Positions 35,412 through 44,082 of a DNA stretch of 64,000 bases are shown piece after piece. Below the pieces are notes generated by a model, which was given only the letters and a program-made list of their open reading frames with translations, had not been told where the DNA came from and ran no database searches. Where the stretch lies: positions 186,001 to 250,000 of the forward strand of contig CAWCXI010000034.1 in assembly GCA_963799415.1 (NCBI GenBank). The letters are read 5' to 3'. The translations under genes were made by a program, and so were the position numbers. This DNA is from JAMXLO01 sp963799415. Lineage in GTDB: Bacteria; Pseudomonadota; Alphaproteobacteria; Acetobacterales; Acetobacteraceae. Position 1 is the stretch's first letter. Every line of letters begins with the position of its first letter.

Positions 35412-36173
35412 ATGAGCATGACTGAATACCCGACAGGCACGATGGATCAAGGTGACATCACCCACGGCCATCTCTTCGACGGCCGGGTCCGGTATGCCCA
35501 GCCCCGACGCGGCTTCCGCAGCGGCATCGAGCCTGTGTTGCTGGCGGCGGCCATACCGGCTCGGCGAGGATCGCTTGTGTTGGAGGGCGGCTGCGGGGCC
35601 GGCGCCGCACTGCTTTGCCTGGCCGCCCGCATGGCGGGCGTGGAGGGGCTTGGCATCGATCGGGACCCGGCCCTGGTTGCGCTCGCCAGCCAAAACGCCA
35701 GCGCCAACTACTGGCCCAATCTCCGCTTCATGGCGGCCGACATCGCGTCGCTGCCGCCCCTCGGCACGTTCGACCACACCTGTGCCAATCCGCCATATCA
35801 CAGCGAGACCGGAACGCCGTCACCAGACGCGTCGCGTCGAGCCGCAAAGCGCGGGGCGGCGGGGATATTGGCAGTCTGGGCAGAAGCCCTCGCGCGGCCT
35901 TTGCGGTCAGGTGGCACCCTGACCTTCATCCTGCCGGCCACATTGCTGCCGCAGGCCGTCGCGGCCTTCACTGATGCGGGCTGCCCTCCCACCGCCATGC
36001 TGCCTATGTGGCCGAAGGCCAGGCATCCAGCGAAACTGCTGCTGCTGCGTGGAATCAGGGGCAGTCGAGCGGCGTTCCGCATGCTGCCCGGGCTTGTACT
36101 CCACCGGCCCGACGGCTCTTTCACGGCGGAAGCCGATGCAATCCTCCGCGGCGGAAGCGGGCTGGATCTTTAG
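35412..36173 (+). CDS. TrmN6-like class I SAM methyltransferase
   Basis: A 253-aa Rossmann-fold methyltransferase. The SAM motif is LVLEGGCGAGAALLCLAARM, the acidic ribose-binding residue is in GLGIDRDPALV, and the catalytic motif is CANPPYHSE. N-P-P-Y indicates N6-adenine methylation, and overall it fits tRNA1(Val) A37 N6-methyltransferase (TrmN6/YfiC-type). The ATG at 35412 was chosen since RGFRSGIEPVLLAAAIPARR falls at the expected distance. It converges with the next gene with no gap. Confidence 0.75.
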   Translation: MSMTEYPTGTMDQGDITHGHLFDGRVRYAQPRRGFRSGIEPVLLAAAIPARRGSLVLEGGCGAGAALLCLAARMAGVEGLGIDRDPALVALASQNASANYWPNLRFMAADIASLPPLGTFDHTCANPPYHSETGTPSPDASRRAAKRGAAGILAVWAEALARPLRSGGTLTFILPATLLPQAVAAFTDAGCPPTAMLPMWPKARHPAKLLLLRGIRGSRAAFRMLPGLVLHRPDGSFTAEADAILRGGSGLDL

Positions 36174-36551
36174 CTAGAAGTCGTCCCCGATATGCGGATG
36201 TCGGAGATGCCAAAGCCGCTCGTGCGCGGCGACCAGGCTTTCCATGTTGCGCCGCCGCGTCCCGTCCGGCGTCAATGGACGACGCGTCAGCATCATCTCA
36301 AGGATATGCAGCAACTGCTCGGCTACCTCAAAATCGGACTGGTCGCAGGCGTGGTGGAAGGCGATCAGGATCTTGTCCGACAGCCGGCGCGTATAGCGCG
36401 GTGCCGCCGCGCCGGCGGCAGGCTCGCGTCCCGCACCTTCATCGACCTGGTTCGCGGTGTCCCCTGTCGTGGTCGCCATGTGGCCCGTCCCGTCTACTGG
36501 CTCCGGCGCGCGATAGGTCAACGTTGGCACTCGCACGCGAAAGCGCGTCAT
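36174..36551 (-). CDS. Conserved hypothetical protein
   Basis: A 125-aa protein whose C-terminal 70 residues are well ordered: RRLSDKILIAFHHACDQSDF, EVAEQLLHILEMMLTRRP, then NMESLVAAHERLWHLRHP. I recall similar sequences in Acetobacteraceae but know no function. The first about 50 residues are disordered. An in-frame ATG at 36479 is an alternative start. No signal peptide or membrane segment. Confidence 0.55.
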   Translation of the reverse strand: MTRFRVRVPTLTYRAPEPVDGTGHMATTTGDTANQVDEGAGREPAAGAAAPRYTRRLSDKILIAFHHACDQSDFEVAEQLLHILEMMLTRRPLTPDGTRRRNMESLVAAHERLWHLRHPHIGDDF

Positions 36552-36695
36552 TAGCGCGTTATATTCTCGTTACTTGCTCAACATTGCCGAATTTGGACTC
36601 GGCTTCGCTTTTAGCTTTCAAATTATGGCCGAATTTCCGGCGATAGACAAGCTTTGTCTTGCGAGCAGGAGATCGTCGCTAATTTGGGACGACGC

Positions 36696-37733
36696 CTAGG
36701 CGCCCACAACCGTCGCCTCGGCAGGCATCGGGTCGCCAAATGCCTCCTCCCACGTGCCGGTTGTCGATGCCTTGCTGTACTCAGTGGCGCGGTTCTCGAA
36801 GAAGTTGGTGTGCTCCACGGCGTTCAGCATCTCATCGAGCCACGGCAGCGGGTTCTTCGAGACGTGATAGAGTTGGTTTAGGCCCAGTTGCAGCAGCCGG
36901 CGATCCGCAATGTAGCGGATGTACTCCTTCACCTCGCGCGCGGTCAGTCCCTCCACAGCGCCCTGCTCGAACGCGAGATCGATAAAGGCGTCCTCGTGGT
37001 CCATGATGGTGGCACAGGTCAGATAGATGTCGCGCTTCAGTTCCTCGGTCCAGATCTCCTGGTTCTCCTGCACGAAAGTGCGGAACAGCCGGATGATCGA
37101 GTTGCAATGCAGCGTCTCGTCACGCACCGACCAGGAGATGATCTGGCCCATCCCCTTCATCTTCCCGAAGCGAGGGAAGTTCAGCAGAATGGCGAATGAC
37201 GCGAACAGTTGCAGGCCTTCGGTGAAGGCGCCGAATGCAGCGAGCGTCTTGGCGATCTCGAATCGCGAGTCAACCGTGAAGGTCTGCATGTAGTCGAACT
37301 TGTCCTTCATCTCCTTGTATTTGAGGAAGGCCTGATACTCGAGCTCCGGCATGCCGATGGTGTCGAGCAGATGGCTATAGGCGGCGATGTGCACCGTCTC
37401 GATGTTGGAGAACGCCGACAGCATCATCAGCACCTCGGTGGGTTTGAATACCTGCGAGTAATGCTTCATGTAGCAGTTGTTCACCTCAACATCGGCCTGG
37501 GTGAAAAACCTGAAGATCTGTGTCAGCAGGTTCCGTTCAGCGCCACTCAGATTGCGGTGCCAGTCCTTGACATCGTCGGCCAGCGGCACTTCCTCGGGCA
37601 GCCAATGGACACGTTGCTGGGTGAGCCACGCCTCATAGGCCCAAGGGTAACGGAACGGCTTATAGACCGGGTTCTCAGTCAGCAGATCGAACCGCACAGG
37701 ATGTTCGTCGGCGGACCGGATCGTTCCGTCCAT
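36696..37733 (-). CDS. nrdB: Class Ia ribonucleotide reductase beta subunit
   Basis: A 345-aa NrdB/R2 protein. Diiron ligands are visible in FTQADVEVNN, NIETVHIAAYSHLL and the later DETLHCNSIIRLF. The radical tyrosine is in AAYSHLL, matching the ETIHSRSYTHI position of the E. coli protein. It carries the tyrosyl radical that starts ribonucleotide reduction. ATG 37733 has GGAG at good spacing; an ATG at 37757 is possible. No nrdA is adjacent. A separate, cysteine-free RNR paralogue lies at 17481-18983. Confidence 0.9.
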   Translation of the reverse strand: MDGTIRSADEHPVRFDLLTENPVYKPFRYPWAYEAWLTQQRVHWLPEEVPLADDVKDWHRNLSGAERNLLTQIFRFFTQADVEVNNCYMKHYSQVFKPTEVLMMLSAFSNIETVHIAAYSHLLDTIGMPELEYQAFLKYKEMKDKFDYMQTFTVDSRFEIAKTLAAFGAFTEGLQLFASFAILLNFPRFGKMKGMGQIISWSVRDETLHCNSIIRLFRTFVQENQEIWTEELKRDIYLTCATIMDHEDAFIDLAFEQGAVEGLTAREVKEYIRYIADRRLLQLGLNQLYHVSKNPLPWLDEMLNAVEHTNFFENRATEYSKASTTGTWEEAFGDPMPAEATVVGA

Positions 37734-37798
37734 GCTGCGTCTCCGCGTAGGGATCATTGGCCAGATCGGCTGAGCCCCAGTTAGCGCGATTACGCTGG

Positions 37799-38209
37799 TT
37801 ATTGCAAGGGGTTACGGCACATCTTGTGGCAACCGATCGAGACTCCCCAATATGTTGGGCTAAAATCGCTCCTCCCCACGATGGCGGAATGGGTCAGGAA
37901 GTCGCGGTACAGCGCGAACACGGCATTCTGCGCCAGTGAATTGACGCCGAAGTGCATGCTCTCCACCGGCTCGCTCCGTCTTGCGACCCGTTCGAACGCC
38001 TGTTCGAGCTGTGCCAGATCCTTGACCTCGATCATCAGGTGGAAGTCGCCCAGCCCCGGCAGGCCAAAGCCGAGTTTTCGCCGCGTCAGCCGCCAGGGTT
38101 CGATCAGTGCCTGCTCCTTCAACTGGCCCATGTAGGCCGCGACATTCTCCGCGAAGGTGGCGTCACTGACGCCGGGCTTCAGGTCGCACCAGGCATGGTA
38201 GACATCCAG
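37799..38209 (-). CDS. DUF6614 family protein with likely CTG start
   Basis: From CTG at 38209 the frame reads DVYHAWCDLKPGVSDATFAE, then YMGQLKEQALIEPWRLTRRK, and LGDFHLMIEVKDLAQLEQAF. This matches DUF6614, a small family of unknown function. The family N-terminus (MDVYHAW-like) falls exactly at this CTG. It sits five bases after AAGGAGG, and no ATG, GTG or TTG is in frame there. The last 30 residues differ from what I recall of the family. It follows the methyltransferase gene directly. Confidence 0.65.
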   Translation of the reverse strand: MDVYHAWCDLKPGVSDATFAENVAAYMGQLKEQALIEPWRLTRRKLGFGLPGLGDFHLMIEVKDLAQLEQAFERVARRSEPVESMHFGVNSLAQNAVFALYRDFLTHSAIVGRSDFSPTYWGVSIGCHKMCRNPLQ

Positions 38210-38220
38210 GTTCGCCTCCT

Positions 38221-39045
38221 TCAGGTCCTGGCCCCGGACGCGATCACCGCCGCGATCGGTACCGCAATGCCGTCGGCACCGCGATAGTTCTCGGCGTTCT
38301 CTGCGATGTCGGCGATGATGGCGGTCATTAAGCCCGGCCGCTGTGCGTCGAGCATCGCCGCCATGCGGGCCGTTCCTGCCCGCAGCGCCGTCACCAGCGC
38401 CTGTGCATCGCTATGCTGCCAGGTCGCATGCACCAGTCGCGTTGTGCAATCGGCAAAACCGGCCTCGCGCAACACATCGGCACATTGCACCGCGGTGCAG
38501 AAGCCGCCACCGGGCGAAGGTGTCCGGGCCGCGGCCCGATCGCCATGGCGCGCGACCGCGTCAAACACCAGCTTCCAGGCTATATTCTCGCGCGGCTCGG
38601 CCCAGAAGCTGAAGGCGACACGCCCGCCGGCACGCAGCACCCGATGAGCCTCGCGCAATGCGAACAGCGGCCGCGGCACGTGGTGAATGCCGAAGTTCGA
38701 CACCACCGCGTCGAATGTCGCATCCGCATAAGGCAGCGCCTCGGCGTCACCTTCGTCGAACTGCACCGCCGCGTCGCGCGCCCTCGCCACCGCCAGCATC
38801 GCCGGGGAAAAGTCGAGGCCCAGCGCGACCGCGCCGCGATGGCGCGCGGCGGAGACGAGAATCCCTGGCCCGCAGGCGATGTCGAGCAGACGCGTGCTGC
38901 GAGCAACTTGCGCCGCATCGAGCAGCGCTTCGATGAACGGACGGGTCGCGTCAGCGAATGTCGCTTCGTAGACGCCGGCGGCACGCTGCCAGCTCGCATG
39001 CTCGAAGGCACGGACCGCCTCCGCGTCGAACGGCGCTGCCGCCAC
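38221..39045 (-). CDS. Class I SAM-dependent methyltransferase
   Basis: A 274-aa methyltransferase of the UbiE/Methyltransf_11 type. Motif I is LLDIACGPGILVSAARHRG, then GLDFSPAMLAVARARDA, AEALPYADATFDAVVSNFGI and HHVPRPLFALREAHRVLRAG. It transfers a methyl group from SAM to an unknown small molecule. It lies between a GST and DUF6614 with overlapping or touching ends, so the three likely form one transcript. Confidence 0.82.
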   Translation of the reverse strand: MAAAPFDAEAVRAFEHASWQRAAGVYEATFADATRPFIEALLDAAQVARSTRLLDIACGPGILVSAARHRGAVALGLDFSPAMLAVARARDAAVQFDEGDAEALPYADATFDAVVSNFGIHHVPRPLFALREAHRVLRAGGRVAFSFWAEPRENIAWKLVFDAVARHGDRAAARTPSPGGGFCTAVQCADVLREAGFADCTTRLVHATWQHSDAQALVTALRAGTARMAAMLDAQRPGLMTAIIADIAENAENYRGADGIAVPIAAVIASGART

Positions 39046-39672
39046 CTACACCACCGGCCCTGCCAGATGCTGCTTGTACGCCGGCCGCTGGAGCAGCCGG
39101 TCGTACCAGGCGCGAAGGTGGGGCACCTCGGGGCGATCGAAGTCCATGTTGAACCAGCGATGCAGGTGCGGTCCCCACGGGATGTCGGCCAGAGTCAGAT
39201 CGTCGCCGGCGAGGTAGGGGTGTTTGGCAAGCTCCGCCGACACCATGCCCCAGATGCGTGCCGCATCCTCCACCCCCTGCTTGATCGCCGCCATGTCGCG
39301 CTTGTCCGCCGGCGTGCGCACCAAGCCCCAGAACACGACGCCGATAGGCCGGCCCAGCAGCGTCTGTTGCGCGTCCATCCAGCGGTCGACGTTGCCGCGG
39401 GCGTGAGGCTCCTGCGGCCACAGCTTGGAATGCGGCGAATGCGCGTGGCAGAGATAGCGGCAGATCGCATTGCTCTCCCACAGCGTGAAGTCGTCTTCCT
39501 GCAATGTCGGCACCAGCCCCGTGGGGTTCATCGCGCGGTAGTCCGTCGTGTCGGTCTTGCCGAACGAGCCGCCGACATCGATGCGCTCATAGGGGAGTTG
39601 CAACTCCTCAAGCGTCCAGATCGCCTTCATCACGTTGCTTGACGTGGCGCGGCCCCACAGAATGCGGCGCAT
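39046..39672 (-). CDS. Glutathione S-transferase family protein
   Basis: A 208-aa GST. The thioredoxin-fold N-terminus is ILWGRATSSNVMKAIWTLEE with the glutathione-binding MNPTGLVPTLQEDDFTLWES (cis-Pro plus Glu-Ser). The helical C-domain contains ADIPWGPHLHRWFN. The Ser-Ser in the first loop could be the catalytic residue. It conjugates glutathione or acts as a reductase on unknown substrates, in the cytoplasm. Confidence 0.86.
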   Translation of the reverse strand: MRRILWGRATSSNVMKAIWTLEELQLPYERIDVGGSFGKTDTTDYRAMNPTGLVPTLQEDDFTLWESNAICRYLCHAHSPHSKLWPQEPHARGNVDRWMDAQQTLLGRPIGVVFWGLVRTPADKRDMAAIKQGVEDAARIWGMVSAELAKHPYLAGDDLTLADIPWGPHLHRWFNMDFDRPEVPHLRAWYDRLLQRPAYKQHLAGPVV

Positions 39673-39746
39673 CTGCCATTCTCCTTCGCTGATCCGTTAA
39701 CCCTAAGCCGCTTGCAAGCCCGGTGGAAGCAGGGCAAATCGCCACC

Positions 39747-40244
39747 ATGACGCTGCCTGGCATCCGCGGCCTCGCCCTGCTGAGCGCACTCGCCGCGGCA
39801 TTCGCGCTGGGGCTGGCAATCGCCTCGGAACGCTGGGGTGGTCTGGTGCCGTGCGCACTGTGCCTGGTGGAACGCTGGCCGTATCGCGTGGCGATCGCGC
39901 TTGGTCTGGTCGCCTCGGTAGTACCGCCTCGCTGGGCGCGCATGCTGCTGGTGCTGGTGGTGCTCTCGATGCTCGTCAGCGCGGCGCTCGCCCTCATCCA
40001 TGTGGGTGTCGAGCAGCACTACTGGGCAAGCCCGTTGCCGGAATGCGCGGCGCCACGTTTCGCCGGCGGCTCGATTGCCGAGCGCCTCGCGCACATGCCC
40101 ACGCGACCGGCGAAGCCGTGCGAGGATCCGACCTACCTGCTTCCGGGCCTGCCGATTTCCATGGCGGCGATGAACCTGCTGTATGCCCTGGTGTTCGCGG
40201 CGCTGCTCACCATAGCCCTCTGGCGCGACAGGAGCGTTGCATGA
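39747..40244 (+). CDS. dsbB: Disulfide bond formation protein B
   Basis: A 165-aa inner-membrane protein with four helices. The first active-site pair is in VPCALCLVERWPYR. The second periplasmic pair lies in LPECAAPRF and AKPCEDPTYLLPGLP. It reoxidises DsbA and passes electrons to ubiquinone. The ATG at 39747 is chosen; a GTG at 39723 in the same frame would add eight residues. Its stop overlaps the coq7 start (ATGA), linking disulfide formation and ubiquinone synthesis in one transcript. Confidence 0.85.
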   Translation: MTLPGIRGLALLSALAAAFALGLAIASERWGGLVPCALCLVERWPYRVAIALGLVASVVPPRWARMLLVLVVLSMLVSAALALIHVGVEQHYWASPLPECAAPRFAGGSIAERLAHMPTRPAKPCEDPTYLLPGLPISMAAMNLLYALVFAALLTIALWRDRSVA

Positions 40245-40789
40245 GCGAGCCTCGACGACGTCTACCCGGGGATCCGCCGCCCGAGGTGGGCGTAGCGCGC
40301 ATGCTTCGCGTGGATCACGCCGGGGAATATGGGGCCGCACGCATCTACGCCGGCCAGCTTGCGGTGCTGCGACGAAGCGACAAGGCACCAGTGCTGCGTG
40401 AGATGCAGGACCAGGAGCGCCAGCATCTGGATCGGTTTGCCGAACTGATCATACGCCGCCGCGTTCGACCTACTGCGATGCTGCCGCTATGGAACCTGGC
40501 CGGCTTCGCCCTCGGCGCTGCGACGGCGGTACTGGGCGAACGGGCGGCGATGGCCTGCACGGTAGCAGTTGAGGAGGCCATCGATGCTCACTATTCCGCT
40601 CAGATCGCCGCCCTGGACGACAGCGAAGGCGAACTACGCGATACACTCGGCAGGTTCCGTGACGAGGAGTTGCAGCATCGCGATGTCGCGTTGCAGCACG
40701 GCGCTGAGCAGGCGCCTGGCTATCGGCTGCTTTCCGCCGTGATCAAGGCTGGCTGCCAGACGGCGATCCGGATCAGCGAACGCATATAG
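40241..40789 (+). CDS. coq7: Demethoxyubiquinone hydroxylase
   Basis: A 182-aa Coq7/CLK-1 diiron hydroxylase, the last oxygenation in ubiquinone synthesis. The ligands are recognisable: HAGEYGAARIYAGQ, ERQHLDRF, VEEAIDAHYSAQI and RDEELQHRDVALQHG. AGGAGC precedes ATG 40241. The gene overlaps dsbB and is eight bases before an alpha/beta hydrolase. The presence of coq7 indicates aerobic ubiquinone metabolism typical of alphaproteobacteria. Confidence 0.9.
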   Translation: MSEPRRRLPGDPPPEVGVARMLRVDHAGEYGAARIYAGQLAVLRRSDKAPVLREMQDQERQHLDRFAELIIRRRVRPTAMLPLWNLAGFALGAATAVLGERAAMACTVAVEEAIDAHYSAQIAALDDSEGELRDTLGRFRDEELQHRDVALQHGAEQAPGYRLLSAVIKAGCQTAIRISERI

Positions 40790-40797
40790 GGGTTGCG

Positions 40798-41577
40798 ATG
40801 GCGATCGAGCGTCTTTCAGTACGTGGCATCGACCTCGAGGTCCTGCGCGAGGGCACGGGTTCGCCGATCCTGCTGCTGCATGGTCTGCACACGGTGGACC
40901 AGGAGGCGCCGTTCCTTAATTTGCTTGCCGCGCGCGCCGAGATCATCGCGCCGTCGCATCCGGGATTTGGCCACTCGCCGCGGCCCGCTGACTTCGACAC
41001 CGTGTACGATCTGGTGCATCTTTATCTCGACCTGCTCGAGGCATTACCCCACGAGAAGGTAACCTTGCTCGGATTTTCCTTCGGCGGGTGGCTCGCCGCG
41101 GAGATCGCGGCGGCATGCTGTCATCGACTGGTGCGATTGATCCTGGTCGATCCTCTCGGAATCAAGCTCGGTGATCGCGAGAGCCGCGACATCCTCGATC
41201 TGTTCAACACCGCACCAGCCGAGGTGCAGCGACAAACGTGGTACGATCCGGCGAAGTGGGCGCTGGACTTCAATGCGATGTCGGACGATGCGGTCGTGGT
41301 GCATGCGCGCAATCGCGACGCGCTGTGTTTGTACGGCTGGCAGCCGTTCATGTACAATCCGAATCTCCCGCGCTGGTTGTGCCGCATCGCGGTACCGACG
41401 CTGCTGCTGTGGGGTGCCAGCGATGGCGTGGTCACGCCAGAATATGGGCGCTCATACTCCAGGCTGATCCCCGGCTCGCGATTCGAACTGATCGAACAGG
41501 CAGGCCATCACCCAGAGATCGAGCAGCCCGTCGCTTTCGCCGCCCGCGTCGCTGCGTTCCTGGCAGCAGATGATTGA
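40798..41577 (+). CDS. Alpha/beta hydrolase
   Basis: A 259-aa alpha/beta-hydrolase fold enzyme. The oxyanion region is ILLLHGLHTVDQE, and the nucleophile elbow is LGFSFGGWLAA (Ser in GFSFG). The acid is in LLLWGASDGVV, and the catalytic His is in EQAGHHPEIEQP. It hydrolyses an ester or similar bond; the substrate is unknown. It is likely co-transcribed with dsbB-coq7 upstream and the exonuclease-fold gene 3 bp downstream. Confidence 0.87.
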   Translation: MAIERLSVRGIDLEVLREGTGSPILLLHGLHTVDQEAPFLNLLAARAEIIAPSHPGFGHSPRPADFDTVYDLVHLYLDLLEALPHEKVTLLGFSFGGWLAAEIAAACCHRLVRLILVDPLGIKLGDRESRDILDLFNTAPAEVQRQTWYDPAKWALDFNAMSDDAVVVHARNRDALCLYGWQPFMYNPNLPRWLCRIAVPTLLLWGASDGVVTPEYGRSYSRLIPGSRFELIEQAGHHPEIEQPVAFAARVAAFLAADD

Positions 41578-41580
41578 CCG

Positions 41581-42426
41581 TTGAACCGCTGCATTGTTGC
41601 CCTGCTTTGCGCTCTGGTTCTGCCATGCTGCGCGACGGCGGCGGAACTCAAGCTCGCGACCTGGAACCTCGAATGGCTCACCACGAGTGATCGTGATCTG
41701 CCTGCCGACGCCCGACCCAAGCAACCGGAAGACATCGATCTGCTGCGGCATTACGCCGACGAACTCGATGCCGACGTAATTGCCATTCAAGAGGTCGATG
41801 GTTCCGCAGTCGCTGCGCGCGTTTTCACGCCCGAGAAGTACTCGGTACACATGAGCCGCGACCATGTCGTGCAGCGTGTCGGCATCGTGGTGCGGCGTGG
41901 CATCCACTACAGCGTCAATCCCGATCTCACCGGCCTCGACGTCGATCGCGACCGCCAGTTGCGCAGCGGTGTCGATGTGACCTTGCAACTACAGCCACCG
42001 TTGCGCCTGCTCGCCGTTCACCTGAAGACCGGCTGCTTCGACCAGCGCCTGAGCGGCCACACGCATCGCGCGTGCACCGAATTACGCGAGCAAGTGCCGC
42101 CACTGGTCGAATGGATTCGCGCGCGCCAGGCGGAAGGCATCGCGTTCGCCATCATGGGCGACTTCAATCGCCACATGGATGGACAGGATCAGCTCTGGTC
42201 CGCGCTTCGCCAGGCCGCGCCGCTGACGCGCGCCACCGAGGGCCGCTCCAGTCCATGCTGGGGCGGCGAAGCGTTCATCGACCACATCGTGCTGGGCAAC
42301 GCCGCGCGCGGTTGGTTACAGCCCGATACGCTGCGCGTTCTCACCTATCGCGAGACCGGCGCGGAATGGCAGCTGCGCCTGTCGGATCATTGTCCAGTGT
42401 CGGTGCGCTTGCGCCTACCCGACTGA
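41581..42426 (+). CDS. Secreted endonuclease/exonuclease/phosphatase family protein
   Basis: A 281-aa EEP-fold hydrolase with a signal peptide (MNRCIVALLCALVLPCCATA). Active-site segments are LKLATWNLEWL, AIQEVDG, FAIMGDFNRHMDG and LRLSDHCPVSVRL. It should act on phosphodiester or phosphomonoester substrates in the periplasm. The only start that keeps the signal peptide is TTG at 41581, three bases after the preceding stop. Two cysteines in the lipobox-like region could also indicate a lipoprotein. Confidence 0.82.
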   Translation: MNRCIVALLCALVLPCCATAAELKLATWNLEWLTTSDRDLPADARPKQPEDIDLLRHYADELDADVIAIQEVDGSAVAARVFTPEKYSVHMSRDHVVQRVGIVVRRGIHYSVNPDLTGLDVDRDRQLRSGVDVTLQLQPPLRLLAVHLKTGCFDQRLSGHTHRACTELREQVPPLVEWIRARQAEGIAFAIMGDFNRHMDGQDQLWSALRQAAPLTRATEGRSSPCWGGEAFIDHIVLGNAARGWLQPDTLRVLTYRETGAEWQLRLSDHCPVSVRLRLPD

Positions 42427-42463
42427 GGACGTTGAATGCGGCGCGGATAGTGAAGGCAGCGCC

Positions 42464-43552
42464 ATGAAAATCACCGGCATCACCACCAAGGAATTCCGCT
42501 GGCCCAGGCACAAGCCGATCGCCAATGGCAAGCACACCTACACGCATGTGACCTTCGCCGTGGTGGAGATCGCGACCACCGAGGGTATCACCGGTATCGG
42601 CCTGGGCGGCGGCGGCGAAATCGAACGCGCCACCATCGGACGGCTTACGCCGATGCTGATCGGCGAGGACCCGATCGATGTCGAGCGCCTGTGGCAGAAG
42701 ATGTGGGAGCCGAAGCTGATCGGACGCCGCGGCCTGACCACGCGCGCGATCTCGGCGATCGATATCGGGCTGTGGGACATCCGCGCGAAGTTCGCCAACC
42801 TGCCACTGTACAAGTTGCTCGGTGGCTTCCGCGATCGCGTGCCAACCTACATCGCCGGTGGTTACTACGAGGAGGGCAAGGGGCTGCGCGAACTCGCGCG
42901 CGAGATGGAAGACAATGTTCACATGGGCGCCAAGGCGGTGAAGATGAAGATCGGCGCGGTGCCGATCATGGAGGACGTGGCGCGGGTACGCGTCGCGCGC
43001 GAGGCGGTCGGGCCGAACGTGAAGCTCATGGTCGATGCGAACTGCGCGTATCGCTACTACGAGGCGATCCAGCTCGCGAAGCGCATCGAGGAATACGACA
43101 TCTTCTGGTTCGAGGAACCTGTGGCGCCGGACGATTACGACGGCCACCGCAAACTGGCGCAGGCCACCAGCATTCCGATAGCCACGGGAGAGAACGAATA
43201 TACGCGCTACGGCTTTCGCGACCTGATCAAACACGAATGCGCGGCGATCCTGAATGCGGATGCCAAGGTCCTCGGTGGTGTCACCGAATTCATGAAGGTG
43301 GCGGCGCTGGCGCAGGCCAACGATCTGGACATCGCCCCGCATGGTTCACAGGACATCCACGTGCATCTCGTGTCGGCGATCTCGAACGGCCTGATCCTGG
43401 AGTTCTACCGCGACACCGTCGATCCGATGTGGGGCCGCGTTTACCGTCATACATTGACGCTGAACAACGACGGCACGGTCAGTCCGCCGAACGTGCCCGG
43501 CATCGGCGCAGACCCGAACTACGACACGCTGGCGGAATACCGCGTCGCCTGA
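42464..43552 (+). CDS. Enolase-superfamily (mandelate racemase-like) enzyme
   Basis: A 362-aa protein with the mandelate racemase/muconate lactonizing fold. It has the KxK pair (AVKMKIG) and the metal ligands LMVDANCAY, FWFEEP and TGENE. The His base is in DIAPHGSQDIH with Asp in LNADAKVLGG. This set suits acid-sugar dehydratases or racemases. It begins a catabolic run (DHQase-like gene, MFS, TRAP transporter) and probably acts on an imported sugar acid or hydroxy acid; the substrate is unknown. Confidence 0.86.
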   Translation: MKITGITTKEFRWPRHKPIANGKHTYTHVTFAVVEIATTEGITGIGLGGGGEIERATIGRLTPMLIGEDPIDVERLWQKMWEPKLIGRRGLTTRAISAIDIGLWDIRAKFANLPLYKLLGGFRDRVPTYIAGGYYEEGKGLRELAREMEDNVHMGAKAVKMKIGAVPIMEDVARVRVAREAVGPNVKLMVDANCAYRYYEAIQLAKRIEEYDIFWFEEPVAPDDYDGHRKLAQATSIPIATGENEYTRYGFRDLIKHECAAILNADAKVLGGVTEFMKVAALAQANDLDIAPHGSQDIHVHLVSAISNGLILEFYRDTVDPMWGRVYRHTLTLNNDGTVSPPNVPGIGADPNYDTLAEYRVA

Positions 43553-43570
43553 CACCGAAGGGAAACCACC

Positions 43571-44003
43571 ATGGCGAAGATCCTCATCATCCACGGCGCC
43601 GGCATGAACATGCGCGGCAAGGTGCAGACCGAAATATTTCGGACCAATGACTCTCCCTGAGTACGACGAGCGTATCCGCGGTTACGCGAAGGAACTCGGG
43701 GTGGAGGTCGAGATCTTCCACTCCAACGTCGAGGGCGAAGTCATCAACAGGCTCTACGCCGCGAACGACCAGGGCTTCGACGCGGCCATATTCAATCCGG
43801 CGGGATTCTCGCGGGGCTATCCGGCACTGGTTGCCGCCCTCAACCAGGTAAAGTTCCCCATCATCGAGCTGCACATGTCGAACCCGGTGCGCCGCGGCCC
43901 GGTCTCTGAGACCGCGACCGTCAGCCAGGGCATGGTCACCGGCTTCGGAATTGTCGGCTACTACCTGGGACTGCGTGGTTTGAAGGAGACGCTGAAGAAG
44001 TAG
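43571..44003 (+). pseudogene. Divergent type II dehydroquinase-like protein, frameshifted
   Basis: The ATG at 43571 reads MAKILIIHGAGMNMRGKVQT and EIF. A TTT run at 43637-43639 has one T too many; without it, GPMTLPEYDERIRGYAKELG continues to the end at 44003. The later AAIFNPAGFSRGYPALVAAL and ELHMSNPVRRG match the dehydroquinase-II fold. The catalytic Tyr (normally in xIYGxxTL) is Phe and the Arg loop is altered. It is therefore a paralogue with another reaction, probably in the same pathway as the preceding gene. Confidence 0.7.
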
Positions 44004-44014
44004 CCGACATTACC

Positions 44015-44039
44015 CCGCGCGTAATCGCTTAGCGCGCGG
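44015..44039 (+). terminator. GC-rich hairpin after the DHQase-like gene
   Basis: CCGCGCG (44015-44021) and CGCGCGG (44033-44039) form a stem with an 11-nt AT-richer loop, 11 bases after the stop. There is no T-run. A terminator is plausible. Confidence 0.4.
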
Positions 44040-44047
44040 CGGCTCGT

Positions 44048-44082
44048 CACGATGGGGACCGTAAGTAGGAGTTCCCATCGTG
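44048..44082 (+). promoter_or_regulatory. Inverted repeat enclosing the ribosome site and start of the MFS gene
   Basis: CACGATGGG (44048-44056) is the exact reverse complement of CCCATCGTG (44074-44082). The second arm contains the GTG start at 44080, and the loop holds TAGGAG. Folding would hide start and ribosome site, so it may be a translational control hairpin or an operator. Confidence 0.5.

Noticed and set aside
36645..36659. AGACAA/TTGTCT hairpin after nrdB as a terminator
   Set aside because: A six-base AT-rich stem with a three-base loop and no T-run is too weak to support the claim.
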